The position numbers and the translations under genes were made by a program. From assembly GCF_000720635.1 (NCBI RefSeq), contig NZ_JOCF01000085.1:1-40159 (forward strand): a DNA stretch of 40,159 nucleotides. The letters are read 5' to 3'. Of this stretch, positions 1 through 8,136 are shown piece by piece. Under the pieces are notes generated by a model, which saw only the letters and a list, made by a program, of their open reading frames with translations, did not search any database and was not told where the DNA came from. Positions within the stretch are counted from its first letter, which is position 1. Every line of letters begins with the position of its first letter. Origin of the DNA: Streptomyces sp. NRRL WC-3742. Its GTDB lineage: Bacteria; Actinomycetota; Actinomycetes; Streptomycetales; Streptomycetaceae.

Positions 1-21
1 CCCACCGCCCCCGCCGTCCCG

Positions 22-1203
22 ATGCCGTCCCCGCACTCCGCCGGGTGCCCGTTCGGCCCCCCGCCCGCCTACACCGAAGCCGCCGCCACCGGCCCGATCA
101 CCCGGGCCGACCTGGCCGGCGGCGAGTCCTGCTGGCTCGCGACCGGCTACGCCGAGGTCCGCACCATCCTCTCCGACCGCCGCTTCAGCGCCGACGCCCG
201 GCACCCGGCCTTCCCCTTCCTGCTGCCCGGCCGGCGCGAGATCGTCGCCGCGAACCCGACCTTCCTGCGGCTGGACGACCCCGAGCACGCGCGGCTGCGC
301 CGGATGGTCACCGGCGACTTCCTGGTCAAGAAGGTCGCGGCGCTGCGCCCGGACATCCAGCGGATCGTCGACGAGGCGCTGGACACGATGACCGAGGGCC
401 GCACCACGGCCGACCTGGTCGCCGAGTTCGCGCTGCCCGTGCCCTCCCTGGTGATCTGCCTGCTGCTCGGCGTCCCGTACGAGGACCGGGCGCGGTTCCA
501 GGGCCTCAGCCGCACCCTGCTGAACAACGCCAGCACGGTGGAGGAGGTGGGCGCGGCCTCCGACGAGCTGCGGGACTACCTGACGGAGCTGGCCGCGCTC
601 AAGCGGGAGCGGCCGGAGGACGACATCATCAGCCGCCTCGCCGCCCGGGACGACCTCACCGCGCGCGAGGTCGCCGCCACCGGGGTGCTGCTGCTGGTCG
701 CCGGGCACGAGACCACGGCGAACATGATCGCCCTCTCCACGGCGCTGCTGGTCGACCAGCCCGAGCAGGTCGCCAAGCTCGCCGACCCCGAGCTGGTGCC
801 CGGGGCCGTCGAGGAGCTGATGCGCATCCTGAGCATCGTGGACAACGGGCTGCCCCGGGTGGCGACGGAGGACGTGGAGCTCGGCGGCGTCCTGATCCGG
901 GCCGGGGAGGGCGTGATCGCGCTGATCTCCACCGCCAACCGCGACGAGGCGGTGTTCGGCGGCCCCGGGCAGCGGCCCGTCGACGAGGTCGACCTCGGCC
1001 GCGACGCCCGGCGCCACATGGCCTTCGGCTTCGGCGTGCACCAGTGCCTCGGGCAGCCGCTGGCGCGCGCCGAACTCCAGATCGCCCTGGCCACCCTGTT
1101 CCGGCGGCTGCCGGGCCTGCGGCTGGCCGTGCCGCGCGAGGAGCTGGCGTTCCGCACCGAGTCGCTGATCTTCGGGATGCGCTCGCTGCCGGTGGCCTGG
1201 TAG
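22..1203 (+). CDS. Cytochrome P450
   Basis: A bacterial class I P450 of 393 residues, expected to be a soluble haem monooxygenase that takes electrons from a ferredoxin/reductase pair not present in this window. Visible marks are the I-helix oxygen-activation motif AGHETT (227-232), the K-helix ExxR (E265-R268) and the haem-binding loop FGFGVHQC with the proximal ligand Cys342. Length is normal for the CYP105/CYP107-type families. The frame stays open to the left edge of the window (seven codons before the first ATG), so the true start could lie upstream. No biosynthetic cluster is visible downstream, so the substrate cannot be inferred. Confidence 0.93.
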   Translation: MPSPHSAGCPFGPPPAYTEAAATGPITRADLAGGESCWLATGYAEVRTILSDRRFSADARHPAFPFLLPGRREIVAANPTFLRLDDPEHARLRRMVTGDFLVKKVAALRPDIQRIVDEALDTMTEGRTTADLVAEFALPVPSLVICLLLGVPYEDRARFQGLSRTLLNNASTVEEVGAASDELRDYLTELAALKRERPEDDIISRLAARDDLTAREVAATGVLLLVAGHETTANMIALSTALLVDQPEQVAKLADPELVPGAVEELMRILSIVDNGLPRVATEDVELGGVLIRAGEGVIALISTANRDEAVFGGPGQRPVDEVDLGRDARRHMAFGFGVHQCLGQPLARAELQIALATLFRRLPGLRLAVPREELAFRTESLIFGMRSLPVAW

Positions 1204-1286
1204 CGGCCGGGCCCCACGGACGGGCCCCACGCACGGGCGCTGCCCCGGCTGGCCCCCGCGCCGGGGCGGAGGCAGGCTGGTAGGAC

Positions 1287-1328
1287 CCGAGCAGGACCGG
1301 AGCAAGACCAGAGCAGGACCAGAGAGGA
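1287..1328. repeat. Four imperfect 10-11 bp tandem repeats
   Basis: Four units of about CCAGAGCAGGA (10, 11, 11 and 10 bp) lie directly before the 54-codon gene that starts at 1340. The last unit supplies the purine-rich AGAGAGGA tract that may serve as its ribosome binding site. Confidence 0.7.
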
Positions 1329-1339
1329 CGGAGCCCGCG

Positions 1340-1504
1340 ATGACCGACATGAGCGACCGCTCCGAGCCGAGCACCGACCGCGACGAGGACGTCCGCGCCG
1401 CCGACCCGGAGGAGGGCATCACCTCGATGCAGAACGTGCACGCGCAGGACACCTCCCAGGCCGAGGGCGAGGCCATGATGGACGAACCGGGCTCGAACAG
1501 CTGA
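1340..1504 (+). CDS. Small acidic hypothetical protein (54 aa)
   Basis: A 54-codon ORF beginning MTDMSDRSEPSTDRDE and ending PGSNS. It is rich in Asp, Glu, Ser and Met and has no hydrophobic segment, so it is probably a small, largely disordered cytoplasmic protein. ATG 1340 follows the purine-rich GAGAGGACGGAG. It sits alone between two short tandem-repeat tracts, and the stop codon lies inside the first 10-bp unit of the downstream tract. I do not recognise a family. Composition and codon use fit a real gene but the call rests on coding bias only. Confidence 0.55.
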   Translation: MTDMSDRSEPSTDRDEDVRAADPEEGITSMQNVHAQDTSQAEGEAMMDEPGSNS

Positions 1505-1570
1505 GAGCACCTGAGAACACCTGAGAGCACTCGAGAGCTCCTGCGAGCACTCGAGGGCACCTGCGCACCT
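1501..1570. repeat. 10-bp tandem repeat, about seven copies
   Basis: Seven consecutive decamers related to CTGAGAGCAC. The second and third differ little from the first and later ones drift to TCGAGAGCTC, CTGCGAGCAC and TCGAGGGCAC. The stop codon of the 54-aa gene (1502-1504) is within unit 1. Confidence 0.8.
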
Positions 1571-1600
1571 GAACACGACACCTGACTCACGACCGACCAG

Positions 1601-1625
1601 GACCGCCCGGTACCGCCGGGCGGTC
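1601..1625 (+). terminator. Hairpin terminator candidate
   Basis: A perfect 10-bp GC stem (GACCGCCCGG with CCGGGCGGTC) and a 5-nt loop, about 100 nt after the 54-aa gene. There is no U-tract, as is usual in actinomycetes. Confidence 0.6.
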
Positions 1626-1684
1626 CCCGTGACCGCCGATGCCGCCGCCCCGGCGGCGCTCCACCGGCGAGGGAGGATGGGCGC

Positions 1685-2014
1685 ATGACGGAAGACGACC
1701 AGACGGGGCGGCGGCCCACGCCGCCGGCGGACCCGCGCACCTCGTGGGCGACCTGGACCACGCAGTCGATCATCAGCGGCCCCGGCGGGGTGGCCACCGC
1801 CGAGGTCGGCCCGATCTCCGGCGACCTCACCCTCCACACCACCTGGGTGGACGGCGAGGCCCGGCTGACCGTCCAGTACTCGGGCGCGCTGGACTGGTAC
1901 ACCGTGGCCGGCAGCCCGGTGCCCGCCGCCGACGAGACCACCGCGCGGGCGATCCACCAGGCGATGGTCAACGGCGCGAAGGAGGGCGGGGGCGCCTCGG
2001 CCCCGGCCCCGTAG
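1685..2014 (+). CDS. Hypothetical protein (109 aa)
   Basis: A 109-residue protein of unknown function. ATG 1685 follows GGGAGGATG at good spacing. There is a polar N-terminal 20 residues, a middle region (about 30-85) of alternating hydrophobic and polar residues that looks like beta strands (WATWTTQSII, DLTLHTTWVDG, ARLTVQYSGAL), and a Gly/Ala/Pro-rich tail. It has no signal peptide and no membrane segment. It is followed by a strong hairpin at 2030-2075. I do not recognise the family; similar small proteins are common in Streptomyces-type genomes. Confidence 0.7.
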   Translation: MTEDDQTGRRPTPPADPRTSWATWTTQSIISGPGGVATAEVGPISGDLTLHTTWVDGEARLTVQYSGALDWYTVAGSPVPAADETTARAIHQAMVNGAKEGGGASAPAP

Positions 2015-2029
2015 GGACCGCCGGACCAC

Positions 2030-2075
2030 GCACCGCCGCCCGCGGCCCCCGTACGGGGATCGCGGGCGGCGGTGC
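2030..2075 (+). terminator. Strong bipartite hairpin terminator
   Basis: A perfect 15-bp stem (2030-2044 with 2061-2075). The 16-nt loop contains a second small palindrome, CCCCGTACGGGG. It lies 16 nt after the 109-aa gene and can serve both strands, because the next gene runs convergently. Confidence 0.75.
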
Positions 2076-2083
2076 CGCGCCCC

Positions 2084-2163
2084 GGGCCGGCGGGATCGGG
2101 CCGGCGGGATCAGGGCAGCGGCATCAGGGCGGCGGGACAGGTCGGCGGATCAGGGCAGCGGGT
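2084..2163. repeat. 14-bp degenerate tandem repeats
   Basis: Two identical units GGGCCGGCGGGATC (2084-2097 and 2098-2111) are followed by diverged copies (AGGGCAGCGGCATC and relatives) that run into the 3' end of the minus-strand 79-aa gene. Its stop codon is made by one unit. Confidence 0.7.
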
Positions 2164-2389
2164 GGGCGTGCACCGGCAGGTGCGGGCTCTGGTGACCGCC
2201 GCTGGCCAGGATCCGCACCTCGCCCGCGTCGCTGATCTCGGCGCGCACGATGCCGCTCTCGTCCTCGTACACCGGGTGCCCGCCCGGGCCGGTCGCGCTG
2301 GTGCGGGTGACCACCACCACGTCCTGCGGGGCCTGGGTGCCCGGGGTTCCGGGGAAGGTCAGCGCGTAGCGGTTGACGGATGTCATCAT
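2150..2389 (-). CDS. Small hypothetical protein (79 aa), possibly DUF6296-like
   Basis: A 79-residue cytoplasmic protein. It starts MMTSVNRYALTFPGTPG and continues with strand-like segments (DVVVVTRTSATG, GIVRAEISDAGEVRIL) and a His-rich end (HQSPHLPVHAHPLP). GCAGGAG precedes two adjacent ATGs (2389 and 2386); either could be used. The layout resembles a small actinomycete-restricted family of single-domain proteins that I recall as DUF6296, but that assignment is from memory and uncertain. Its 3' end is formed by a tandem-repeat unit, so the His/Pro tail may be variable between strains. It probably shares a transcript with the DUF2277 gene upstream (29-nt gap). Confidence 0.65.
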   Translation of the reverse strand: MMTSVNRYALTFPGTPGTQAPQDVVVVTRTSATGPGGHPVYEDESGIVRAEISDAGEVRILASGGHQSPHLPVHAHPLP

Positions 2390-2417
2390 CGGCTCCTGCC
2401 TCGTGGCGCCGTCCGGA

Positions 2418-2654
2418 CTACCCGGCGGGCTGGGCGGCCCGGGCGGCGGCGCCGCGGACCTCCAGTTCGCCGAGCAGCTGGGCCGTGGCCTCGGTGACGG
2501 CCTCCACGGCCCGGTCGAACGCCTCCCGGTTGTGCGCCGCCGGAGCGCGGAAGCCGGAGACCTTGCGGACGTACTGCAGCGCGGCGGCGTGGAAGTCGTC
2601 CTCGTCGGCGTCGGGGGTCACGGGCGGACGCAGCGTCTTGATGTTGCGGCACAT
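2418..2654 (-). CDS. DUF2277 family protein
   Basis: A 78-residue protein starting MCRNIKTLRPP, the hallmark N-terminus of DUF2277. The body is helical, and the R..FRAPAAHNREAFDRAV segment is typical of the family. Function is unknown; the conserved Cys2 near the start suggests a possible metal or redox site, which is inference. It has no signal peptide. It is transcribed away from the MFS gene at 2820 and towards the 79-aa gene, with which it probably forms a two-gene unit. Confidence 0.88.
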   Translation of the reverse strand: MCRNIKTLRPPVTPDADEDDFHAAALQYVRKVSGFRAPAAHNREAFDRAVEAVTEATAQLLGELEVRGAAARAAQPAG

Positions 2655-2819
2655 GCCCCCAGTGTCGCGCGCCGGGGGCGCGCGGGCGACCCCCTTCCGT
2701 CACTCCGTCCTCACTGGCGCGTCATCCGGCCGGATTAGGATGCCGGTCGAACCAATCCTCTCCGCCGCCCCTCGCACTCCGGTCCGCGAGGGCGGCTGCC
2801 TGCTGCTCGGAGCCCCGTT

Positions 2820-4010
2820 TTGCCTCTCGCGCTGGTCGCGCTGGCCGTCACCGCGTTCGCCATCGGCACCACCGAATTCGCCGCCATGGGGCTGCTCCCC
2901 CAGGTCGCCGACAGTCTGGACGTCTCCATCCCGCAGGCGGGCTGGCTGATCTCCGCGTACGCGCTGGGCGTGGTGGTCGGTGCGCCGCTGCTGACGGCGC
3001 TGGCCTCCGGGCGGCCGCGCAAGGCGGTGCTGGTGGCGCTGGCCGGGCTGTTCGCGGTCGGGAACCTGCTGTGCGCGGTCGCGCCGGACTTCTGGACGCT
3101 CGCGGCGGCGCGGCTGATCACCGGGCTGCCGCACGGCGCGTTCTTCGGGGCGGGGGCGGTGGCGGCGGCCGAGCTGGTGGCTCCGCAGAAGCGGGCGCGG
3201 GCGGTGGCGGTGATGTTCTCCGGGCTGACCGTCGCCAACATCGTCGGCGTGCCCGCCGCCACCCTGCTCGGCCAGCACCTGGGCTGGCGGGCGACCATGC
3301 TCGTGGTGGTGCTGATCGCCGCCGCCGGGACGCTGGCCATCGCCCGGCTGGTGCCGCACCTGCCCTCCCCCGGCCAGGCGGGGCTGCGGCACGAGCTGCG
3401 GACCTTCCGCAGCGGGCAGCTGTGGCTGGCGCTGGCCACGGTCGTGTTCGGCTGCGGCGGCATGTTCGCCTGCTACAGCTACATCGCGCCGCTGCTCACC
3501 GAGGTGTCCGGCTACGCGACCGGGTCGGTGACGCTGGTGCTGGCCCTGTTCGGGGCCGGGATGACGATCGGCAACGTGCTCGGCGGGTTCGCGGCCGACC
3601 GGGCGCTGCGGCCCACCGTCTGCGTCTCCTTCCTGCTGCTCTCGGCGACGCTGGCGCTGTTCGCGCTGACGGCGCAGACGCGCTGGTCGGCGGCCCTCAC
3701 GGTGATGCTGATCGGGCTGTTCGGGTTCGCGATCGTGCCGGCGGTGCAGACCCTGGTGATGCAGAAGGCGCGCAGCGCGCCGACGCTGGCCTCGGCGACG
3801 GTGCAGGGCGCGTTCAACCTGGCCAACGCGCAGGGCGCGTACTTCGGCGGGCTGGCGCTGGACGCCGGTCTCGGCTGGACCTCCCCGACGCTGGTCGGCT
3901 CGGGCCTGGCGGCCTCCGGCGCGCTGATCGCGGTGCTCGCCTGGGCGGCGGACAGGCGGCGGCCGGCTCCCGTTCCGGTGGAGCCGGCCGCCCTGGCCGT
4001 CGTCTCCTAG
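2820..4010 (+). CDS. MFS transporter, DHA1 (Cmr/AraJ-like) family
   Basis: A 396-residue, 12-helix major facilitator of the drug:H+ antiporter-1 type. It begins MPLALVALAVTAFAIGTTEF, a typical start for this subfamily, followed by the loop between helices 2 and 3 (SGRPRKAVLV) and the helix-5 motif of exporters (TVANIVGVPAATLLGQHLGWR). The start is TTG 2820 with GGAG seven nucleotides upstream; no better in-frame ATG exists. Upstream, GGATT and AATCC (2732-2736 and 2754-2758) flank a possible promoter/operator. Its stop overlaps the stop of the convergent gamma-carbonic anhydrase through a shared CTAG. The substrate is unknown; an efflux role is inferred from family. Confidence 0.9.
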   Translation: MPLALVALAVTAFAIGTTEFAAMGLLPQVADSLDVSIPQAGWLISAYALGVVVGAPLLTALASGRPRKAVLVALAGLFAVGNLLCAVAPDFWTLAAARLITGLPHGAFFGAGAVAAAELVAPQKRARAVAVMFSGLTVANIVGVPAATLLGQHLGWRATMLVVVLIAAAGTLAIARLVPHLPSPGQAGLRHELRTFRSGQLWLALATVVFGCGGMFACYSYIAPLLTEVSGYATGSVTLVLALFGAGMTIGNVLGGFAADRALRPTVCVSFLLLSATLALFALTAQTRWSAALTVMLIGLFGFAIVPAVQTLVMQKARSAPTLASATVQGAFNLANAQGAYFGGLALDAGLGWTSPTLVGSGLAASGALIAVLAWAADRRRPAPVPVEPAALAVVS

Positions 4011-4570
4011 GAGGCTTCGCGCTTGTCCTGGAAGGCTTCGTGCGTGTCCTGGAAGGCTTCGCGGTGGGCCTCGGCGAGGAGGAGGTAGCCCTCGCCGTTG
4101 GCCTTGATGCCGGCCTTCTCGTCCTCGGTCAGCTCGCGGCGGACCTTGGCGGGGACGCCGGCGACCAGGGAGCCGGACGGGACGACGGTGCCCTGGGTGA
4201 CGACGGCGCCGGCGGCGATCAGCGAGCCGGAGCCGATGCGGGCGCCGTTGAGCACGGTGGAGTTCATGCCGACCAGGACGTCGTCCTCGACGGTGCAGCC
4301 GTGCAGCACCGCGTTGTGGCCGACCGAGACGCGCTCGCCGACGACCAGGGGGAAGCCGGGGTCGGCGTGGAGGCTGCAGTTGTCCTGGATGTTGGTGCCC
4401 GCGCCCACGCCGATCGGACCGGCGTCGCCGCGCAGCACCGCCCCGTACCAGACGCTCGCGCCGGCGCCGACCGTCACGTCCCCGATCACGACGGCACCCG
4501 GTGCGACGAAGGCGCTCGGGTCGACGGCGGGGGTCAGACCCCCGACTGCGGCGATCAGCGGCTCGGGCAT
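4007..4570 (-). CDS. Gamma carbonic anhydrase family protein
   Basis: A 187-residue left-handed beta-helix (hexapeptide repeat) protein. The signature run RGDAGPIGVGAGTNIQD, then SLHAD and VGHNAVLHGC, supplies the Arg, Asp, Gln and three His positions that form the inter-subunit zinc or iron site of gamma-type (Cam/YrdA-like) carbonic anhydrases. It acts in the cytoplasm as a trimer; many relatives are catalytically weak, so CO2 hydration is likely but unproven. The start ATG 4570 follows AGGAGGACG on the minus strand. The extreme C-terminus (AHREAFQDTHEAFQDKREAS) comes from an in-frame tandem duplication. It overlaps the convergent MFS stop by four bases. Confidence 0.92.
   Translation of the reverse strand: MPEPLIAAVGGLTPAVDPSAFVAPGAVVIGDVTVGAGASVWYGAVLRGDAGPIGVGAGTNIQDNCSLHADPGFPLVVGERVSVGHNAVLHGCTVEDDVLVGMNSTVLNGARIGSGSLIAAGAVVTQGTVVPSGSLVAGVPAKVRRELTEDEKAGIKANGEGYLLLAEAHREAFQDTHEAFQDKREAS
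4010..4071. repeat. About 21-bp tandem repeat in the 3' end of the gamma-CA gene
   Basis: Three copies of a unit related to GGAAGGCTTCGTGCGTGTCCT sit between the shared stop codons and the conserved gamma-CA body. They encode the EAFQD/EAFQD/REAS tail. Confidence 0.75.
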
Positions 4571-4611
4571 GTCTCGTCCTCCTGGTGGCGGTTCGGTGGT
4601 TGGGTCGCCGG

Positions 4612-5901
4612 TCAGCGTAGGGGGTCGGCGGCGGTGGCGGGAGCCCCGGTTCCGCACAGGGCGGTGGTGGACACCCGGCTCCAGGCGGCGCGGGCCGCGG
4701 CCTCGTCCGGAACGTCGTACGGGTTGGTGGAGGCGGCGACCTGGCGGCCGCCGTCCGGAGAGGACAGCATCATCGTCAGGTAGCCGGGGATTCCGCCCGC
4801 GTGACCCCAGAACGCACCGCAGGGGGTGTCCATCCGCTGGAGGCCGAGACCGTAGGTGCGGCCCTCGCCGCGGTCGGTGGTTCGCTGCATCGCGGCGAGT
4901 TCGGCCGGGCGCAGCAGCCGGCCGCCGAGCAGGGCGCGGAGGAAGGCGGTGAGGTCGGCGGTGGTGGAGATGATGCCGCCGGAGGGGCCGGCCATCGACG
5001 GGTTGAGGACGGTGACGTCGACCGGGCCGGTGCCCAGCTTGAAGTAGCCGTGGGCGTGCGGGCCGGGGACGAACGGGAAGTCGGCGGGCGCGGAGGTGCC
5101 GGTGAGGTGCAGCGGCCGGATGATCCGCCGGGTGACCTCGTCGTTCCAGGGGTGGCCGGTGAGCTTCTCGATGATCATCGCGACGAGGACATAGTTGGTG
5201 TTGGAGTAGTTCCAGTCCTGGCCGGGGGCGAAGTCCGGCGGGTACCTGTTCGCGATGTCCACGAGGTCCCGCAGGCTGTAGGACCGGTAGCGCCGGGTGG
5301 TCAGCCAGCTCTGCTCGAAGAACTCGAAGGCCGGGTCCTTGGTGTACTCGGCGACGCCGCTGGTGTGGTTCATGAGCCGGCGCACGGTGATGTCGGTGCT
5401 GTGGGCGACGATGCCGGGCAGCAGGCACTCCAGCCGGTCGTCGAGGTCGAGGCGGCCTTCTCCGACGAGTTGGAGCAGGGTGGTGGCGACGAAGGTCTTG
5501 GTGGCGCTGCCGATCCGGAAGCGGCCGCGGGGGTCGGCGGGGGCCCTGGTGTCGAGGTCAGCGATGCCACCGGCGTTGCGCCAGACCAGGCGGCCGTCCT
5601 GGCGGACGGCGGCGAGCGCGGCGGTCGAGTAGCCGGTGTCGGTCATGCCCTTGAGCGACGCGTCGGCGGCCGACCACTCGGCACTGTCCGGCACCGCGGT
5701 GTCGTCGCTCTCGTCGTTCTCGTAGCTCTCGTCCAGCTGCCGGCCGTCGACGCTGTAGTGGACGGAGTGGCAGCCGTCGGCGGCGGGCCCGCCGAGGGGC
5801 CGGGCCGCGGCGGCCGGGGCGAGGCAGAGGAGCAGCCCGCCGGCGAGGGCGGCGCCGAGGAGCGTTCTGGCGGTGCGGGCGCGGGTCGGGTCGCTGGGCA
5901 T
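4612..5901 (-). CDS. Secreted serine hydrolase, beta-lactamase / D-Ala-D-Ala carboxypeptidase (class C) family
   Basis: A 429-residue exported protein. The signal peptide spans about 1-34 (ARTLLGAALAGGLLLCLAPAA, then a cleavage-like AAA-R). Catalytic motifs are SATK (132-135, nucleophile Ser and Lys), YSN (Y232-N234) and HAGG in the third-box position. This is the Streptomyces R61 DD-peptidase/esterase fold. The start at 5901 was preferred over an ATG 28 codons upstream because it directly precedes the signal peptide and follows GGGGGAC. An acidic, Ser/Asp-rich segment (about 60-75) separates signal and catalytic domain. It could act on peptidoglycan stem peptides or on small esters and amides. 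Confidence 0.9.
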   Translation of the reverse strand: MPSDPTRARTARTLLGAALAGGLLLCLAPAAAARPLGGPAADGCHSVHYSVDGRQLDESYENDESDDTAVPDSAEWSAADASLKGMTDTGYSTAALAAVRQDGRLVWRNAGGIADLDTRAPADPRGRFRIGSATKTFVATTLLQLVGEGRLDLDDRLECLLPGIVAHSTDITVRRLMNHTSGVAEYTKDPAFEFFEQSWLTTRRYRSYSLRDLVDIANRYPPDFAPGQDWNYSNTNYVLVAMIIEKLTGHPWNDEVTRRIIRPLHLTGTSAPADFPFVPGPHAHGYFKLGTGPVDVTVLNPSMAGPSGGIISTTADLTAFLRALLGGRLLRPAELAAMQRTTDRGEGRTYGLGLQRMDTPCGAFWGHAGGIPGYLTMMLSSPDGGRQVAASTNPYDVPDEAAARAAWSRVSTTALCGTGAPATAADPLR

Positions 5902-6032
5902 GCCGTCCCCCGGGGAAGCTGCGGAGAGGCCGTCAACTCCGGTGGTCCGACCGGCCGTTGCCATCATGGCAGCCCGCCCCCACACGGCCCTCCACCTGCC
6001 GGGGTACGCCCGACCCCGAGCCGACCCCGAGC

Positions 6033-6060
6033 CGCGCCCCCGATCCGTCTCGGGGGCGCG
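6033..6060 (-). terminator. Hairpin terminator after DJ-1/PfpI gene
   Basis: A perfect 11-bp stem (CGCGCCCCCGA with TCGGGGGCGCG) and 6-nt loop, about 12 nt beyond the stop of the DJ-1 gene on the minus strand. Confidence 0.75.
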
Positions 6061-6072
6061 GCCCGGTCGGGC

Positions 6073-6639
6073 TCAGCTCAGCGGGGCCTTGTCGCGCAGG
6101 ATCTCGATGAAGGCGCGCAGCCAGGCCGGGTGGTCGGGCCAGGCGCGGGCGGAGACGACCACGCCGTCCACCACGGCCTCGCCGTCGACGAACTCGGCGC
6201 CGGACGCCCTGATGTCGGGGGCGAGGGCCGGGTAGGCGGAGCTGCGGCGGCCGTCGAGGACTCCGGCGGCGGCGGTGATCAGCGGGCCGTGGCAGATCTG
6301 GGCGACGGGCTTGTCGGCCTCGAAGAAGTGCCGGGCGATGCGCTGCACCTCCGGGTCGTTGCGCAGGTACTCGGGTGCGCGGCCGCCGGGGATGACGAGG
6401 GCGACGTACTCGGCCGGGTCGACGTCGGCGAAGGCCAGGTCGGCGGGCCAGGTGTAGCCGGGCTTCTCGGTGTAGGTGTCGTAGCCGTCGACGAAGTCGT
6501 GCACCACGAACTGGAGGCGCTTCTTGCTGGGGGCCGCGATGTCGACCTGGTAGCCCTCCTCACGCAGCCGCTGGTACGGGTAGAACACCTCCAGCGATTC
6601 GGCGGCGTCCCCGGTGACGAGCAGGATCTTGGATGTCAT
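6073..6639 (-). CDS. DJ-1/PfpI family protein
   Basis: A 188-residue glutamine-amidotransferase-like cytoplasmic protein. The nucleophile elbow is AQICHGP (Cys116-His117) and the acidic partner is near Glu14/Glu17. Family members are chaperone or deglycase-type proteins, proteases or stress proteins; the exact activity cannot be read from sequence. Start ATG 6639 is supported by GTGGAGGAACG at ideal spacing; a longer frame to 6891 has no support. It is divergent from the RBBP9-like hydrolase at 6903, with about 260 bp between the two starts available for promoters. Confidence 0.92.
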   Translation of the reverse strand: MTSKILLVTGDAAESLEVFYPYQRLREEGYQVDIAAPSKKRLQFVVHDFVDGYDTYTEKPGYTWPADLAFADVDPAEYVALVIPGGRAPEYLRNDPEVQRIARHFFEADKPVAQICHGPLITAAAGVLDGRRSSAYPALAPDIRASGAEFVDGEAVVDGVVVSARAWPDHPAWLRAFIEILRDKAPLS

Positions 6640-6902
6640 CGCCGACGTTCCTCCACGTGGTCGGGCCTCGGACCTGGTCCGGGCGCCGGTCGGGTGGGCC
6701 GCGTTCCCGGGCCCGGCGCCCAACCTCCCGCACCGGGCCGCCGGTTGGCAACGGGGCGCACCGGGTGTGCGACAGCGCGTACGCGGCGGCGCGCGCCGGT
6801 GCCGGTTCGTGTGCGCCGGGTGGCCGCCCGGCTTGGGGGGCGGGGCGTGAGGCGGCCTAGACTCCTGTGCTGCCCTACTGAGACGGCCCACCGGAGGAGC
6901 CC

Positions 6903-7445
6903 ATGACCGACCGCGCCACCTATCTCGTCCTGCCCGGCTACCAGAACTCCGACCCGGGGCACTGGCAGTCCCGCTGGGAGGCTTCCGAGCCCGGGACGTT
7001 CCACCGGGTCGTGCAGGCGGACTGGGACCACCCCGAGCAGGGCGACTGGGTGGCCAGGGTGGATGCGGCGGTGGCCGCCGCCACCGGGCCGGTGGTGCTG
7101 GTCGCGCACAGCCTCGGCTGCGTCACCGCCGTCCGCTGGGCGGCCGGTGCCGGGGCGGAGCGCACCGCGGCCGTCCGGGGTGCGCTGCTGGTGGCCCCCG
7201 CGGACGTGGACACCGCCGAGGTGCCGGAGCTGGTGAACTTCCGGCCGGTGGCGCTGGAGGCGCTGCCGTTCCCGTCGATCGTGGTCGCCTCGACGGACGA
7301 CCCGTGGGTGAGCCCCGCGCGGGCGCGGCAGTTCGCGGCGGCCTGGGGCTCCCGGTACGAGGAGCCGGGTGCGTACGGGCACCTCAACGCGGGCTCCGGA
7401 CTGGGTGACTGGCCGCTGGGCCGTGAGCTGCTCGCCGAACTGTAG
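6903..7445 (+). CDS. RBBP9/YdeN-type alpha/beta hydrolase
   Basis: A 180-residue single-domain serine hydrolase of the RBBP9/YdeN family, normal length. The family opening LVLPGYQNSDPGHWQSRWE is followed by the nucleophile elbow AHSLGC (Ser70), the acid in STDDPW (Asp132/133) and the catalytic His in GAYGHLNAGSGLGDW (His160). It is cytoplasmic with unknown substrate; relatives are small esterases or aminoacyl hydrolases. GGAGGAG at 6893 sets ATG 6903. The next gene starts 22 bp after its stop and is probably co-transcribed. Confidence 0.92.
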   Translation: MTDRATYLVLPGYQNSDPGHWQSRWEASEPGTFHRVVQADWDHPEQGDWVARVDAAVAAATGPVVLVAHSLGCVTAVRWAAGAGAERTAAVRGALLVAPADVDTAEVPELVNFRPVALEALPFPSIVVASTDDPWVSPARARQFAAAWGSRYEEPGAYGHLNAGSGLGDWPLGRELLAEL

Positions 7446-7466
7446 GACCGTGAACGGGGGGATGAC

Positions 7467-8078
7467 GTGGGTGACGTGGGTGACGGGAAACGGCCCCGCC
7501 GGGCCAGGCGCCGGCTGGTGCGGCTGCTCGCGGCGGGAGGTCTGGCGGCCGTGCTGCTGTACACCGAGGGCCAGTGGGAGAGCCGCTCCGGCGGGCGGAT
7601 GCTGGTCGCGGACCTGCTGAACCGGCCGGGCCTGATGCTGGGCTCGGCGCTGGCCGCGCTGATCGCCGCGGCCTGGCTGGGCGACCGCCGCACCGCGCTG
7701 CGCACGGCCACCAGGGCGGTCACGGTGACCGCGGGGGTGGTGTTCGTGCTGGGCGCGGTGTCGGTGAACAAGGTGTCGGCGGCCGAGACCCGCAGCCGGG
7801 AGGAGGCGCCGGCCGCCCAGGAGCGCGCGCTGGTCGTGGTGCACCGCTCCTACCCGGACGGGCCGCACGCGGGCGAGCACTGGCAGGTGCTGCTGGAGGC
7901 GGGCGAGGGCTGGTCGGCCCGGCGCTGGTCCCTGGCGGACGTCGGCGGCGGGGCGCAGGACGCCCGGCTGGTGACGGCGCGGTGGACGGGTCGGGAGCAG
8001 ATCACGGTGGTCACCGACTCCTACCAGCGGGTGTTCAACCTCGACCAGGACACCGGGGAGCCCCTCGAGGCCCGCTGA
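7467..8078 (+). CDS. Membrane protein with C-terminal soluble domain, unknown function
   Basis: A 203-residue protein beginning at GTG 7467, after a GGGGG tract; no in-frame ATG exists nearby. A basic N-terminus (KRPRRARRRLVR) precedes two or three hydrophobic segments (about 17-35, 53-72 and 83-100). Residues about 120-203 form a soluble domain with beta-like segments (ALVVVHRSY, HWQVLLEAG, QITVVTDSYQRVFNLD), likely extracytoplasmic by the positive-inside rule. No family recognised. It ends just before a strong bidirectional terminator shared with the PBP gene. Confidence 0.75.
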   Translation: MGDVGDGKRPRRARRRLVRLLAAGGLAAVLLYTEGQWESRSGGRMLVADLLNRPGLMLGSALAALIAAAWLGDRRTALRTATRAVTVTAGVVFVLGAVSVNKVSAAETRSREEAPAAQERALVVVHRSYPDGPHAGEHWQVLLEAGEGWSARRWSLADVGGGAQDARLVTARWTGREQITVVTDSYQRVFNLDQDTGEPLEAR

Positions 8079-8088
8079 ACGACGCGAA

Positions 8089-8122
8089 GGGGGCCCGCTC
8101 CTCCGTCGAGGAGCGGGCCCCC
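8089..8122. terminator. Bidirectional hairpin terminator
   Basis: A perfect 15-bp stem (8089-8103 with 8108-8122) and CGTC tetraloop between convergent genes: the membrane protein (stop 8078) and the PBP (stop 8137). Confidence 0.9.
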
Positions 8123-8136
8123 TGCTTGCCGTCCGG

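Noticed and set aside
22..1203. P450 as the edge of a natural-product gene cluster
   Set aside because: No core biosynthetic enzyme, ferredoxin or tailoring gene follows within the window; nothing can be said about what lies to the left.
4801..6906. A long plus-strand frame across the serine hydrolase and DJ-1 genes
   Set aside because: Spans two well-supported minus-strand genes and has no recognisable domain.
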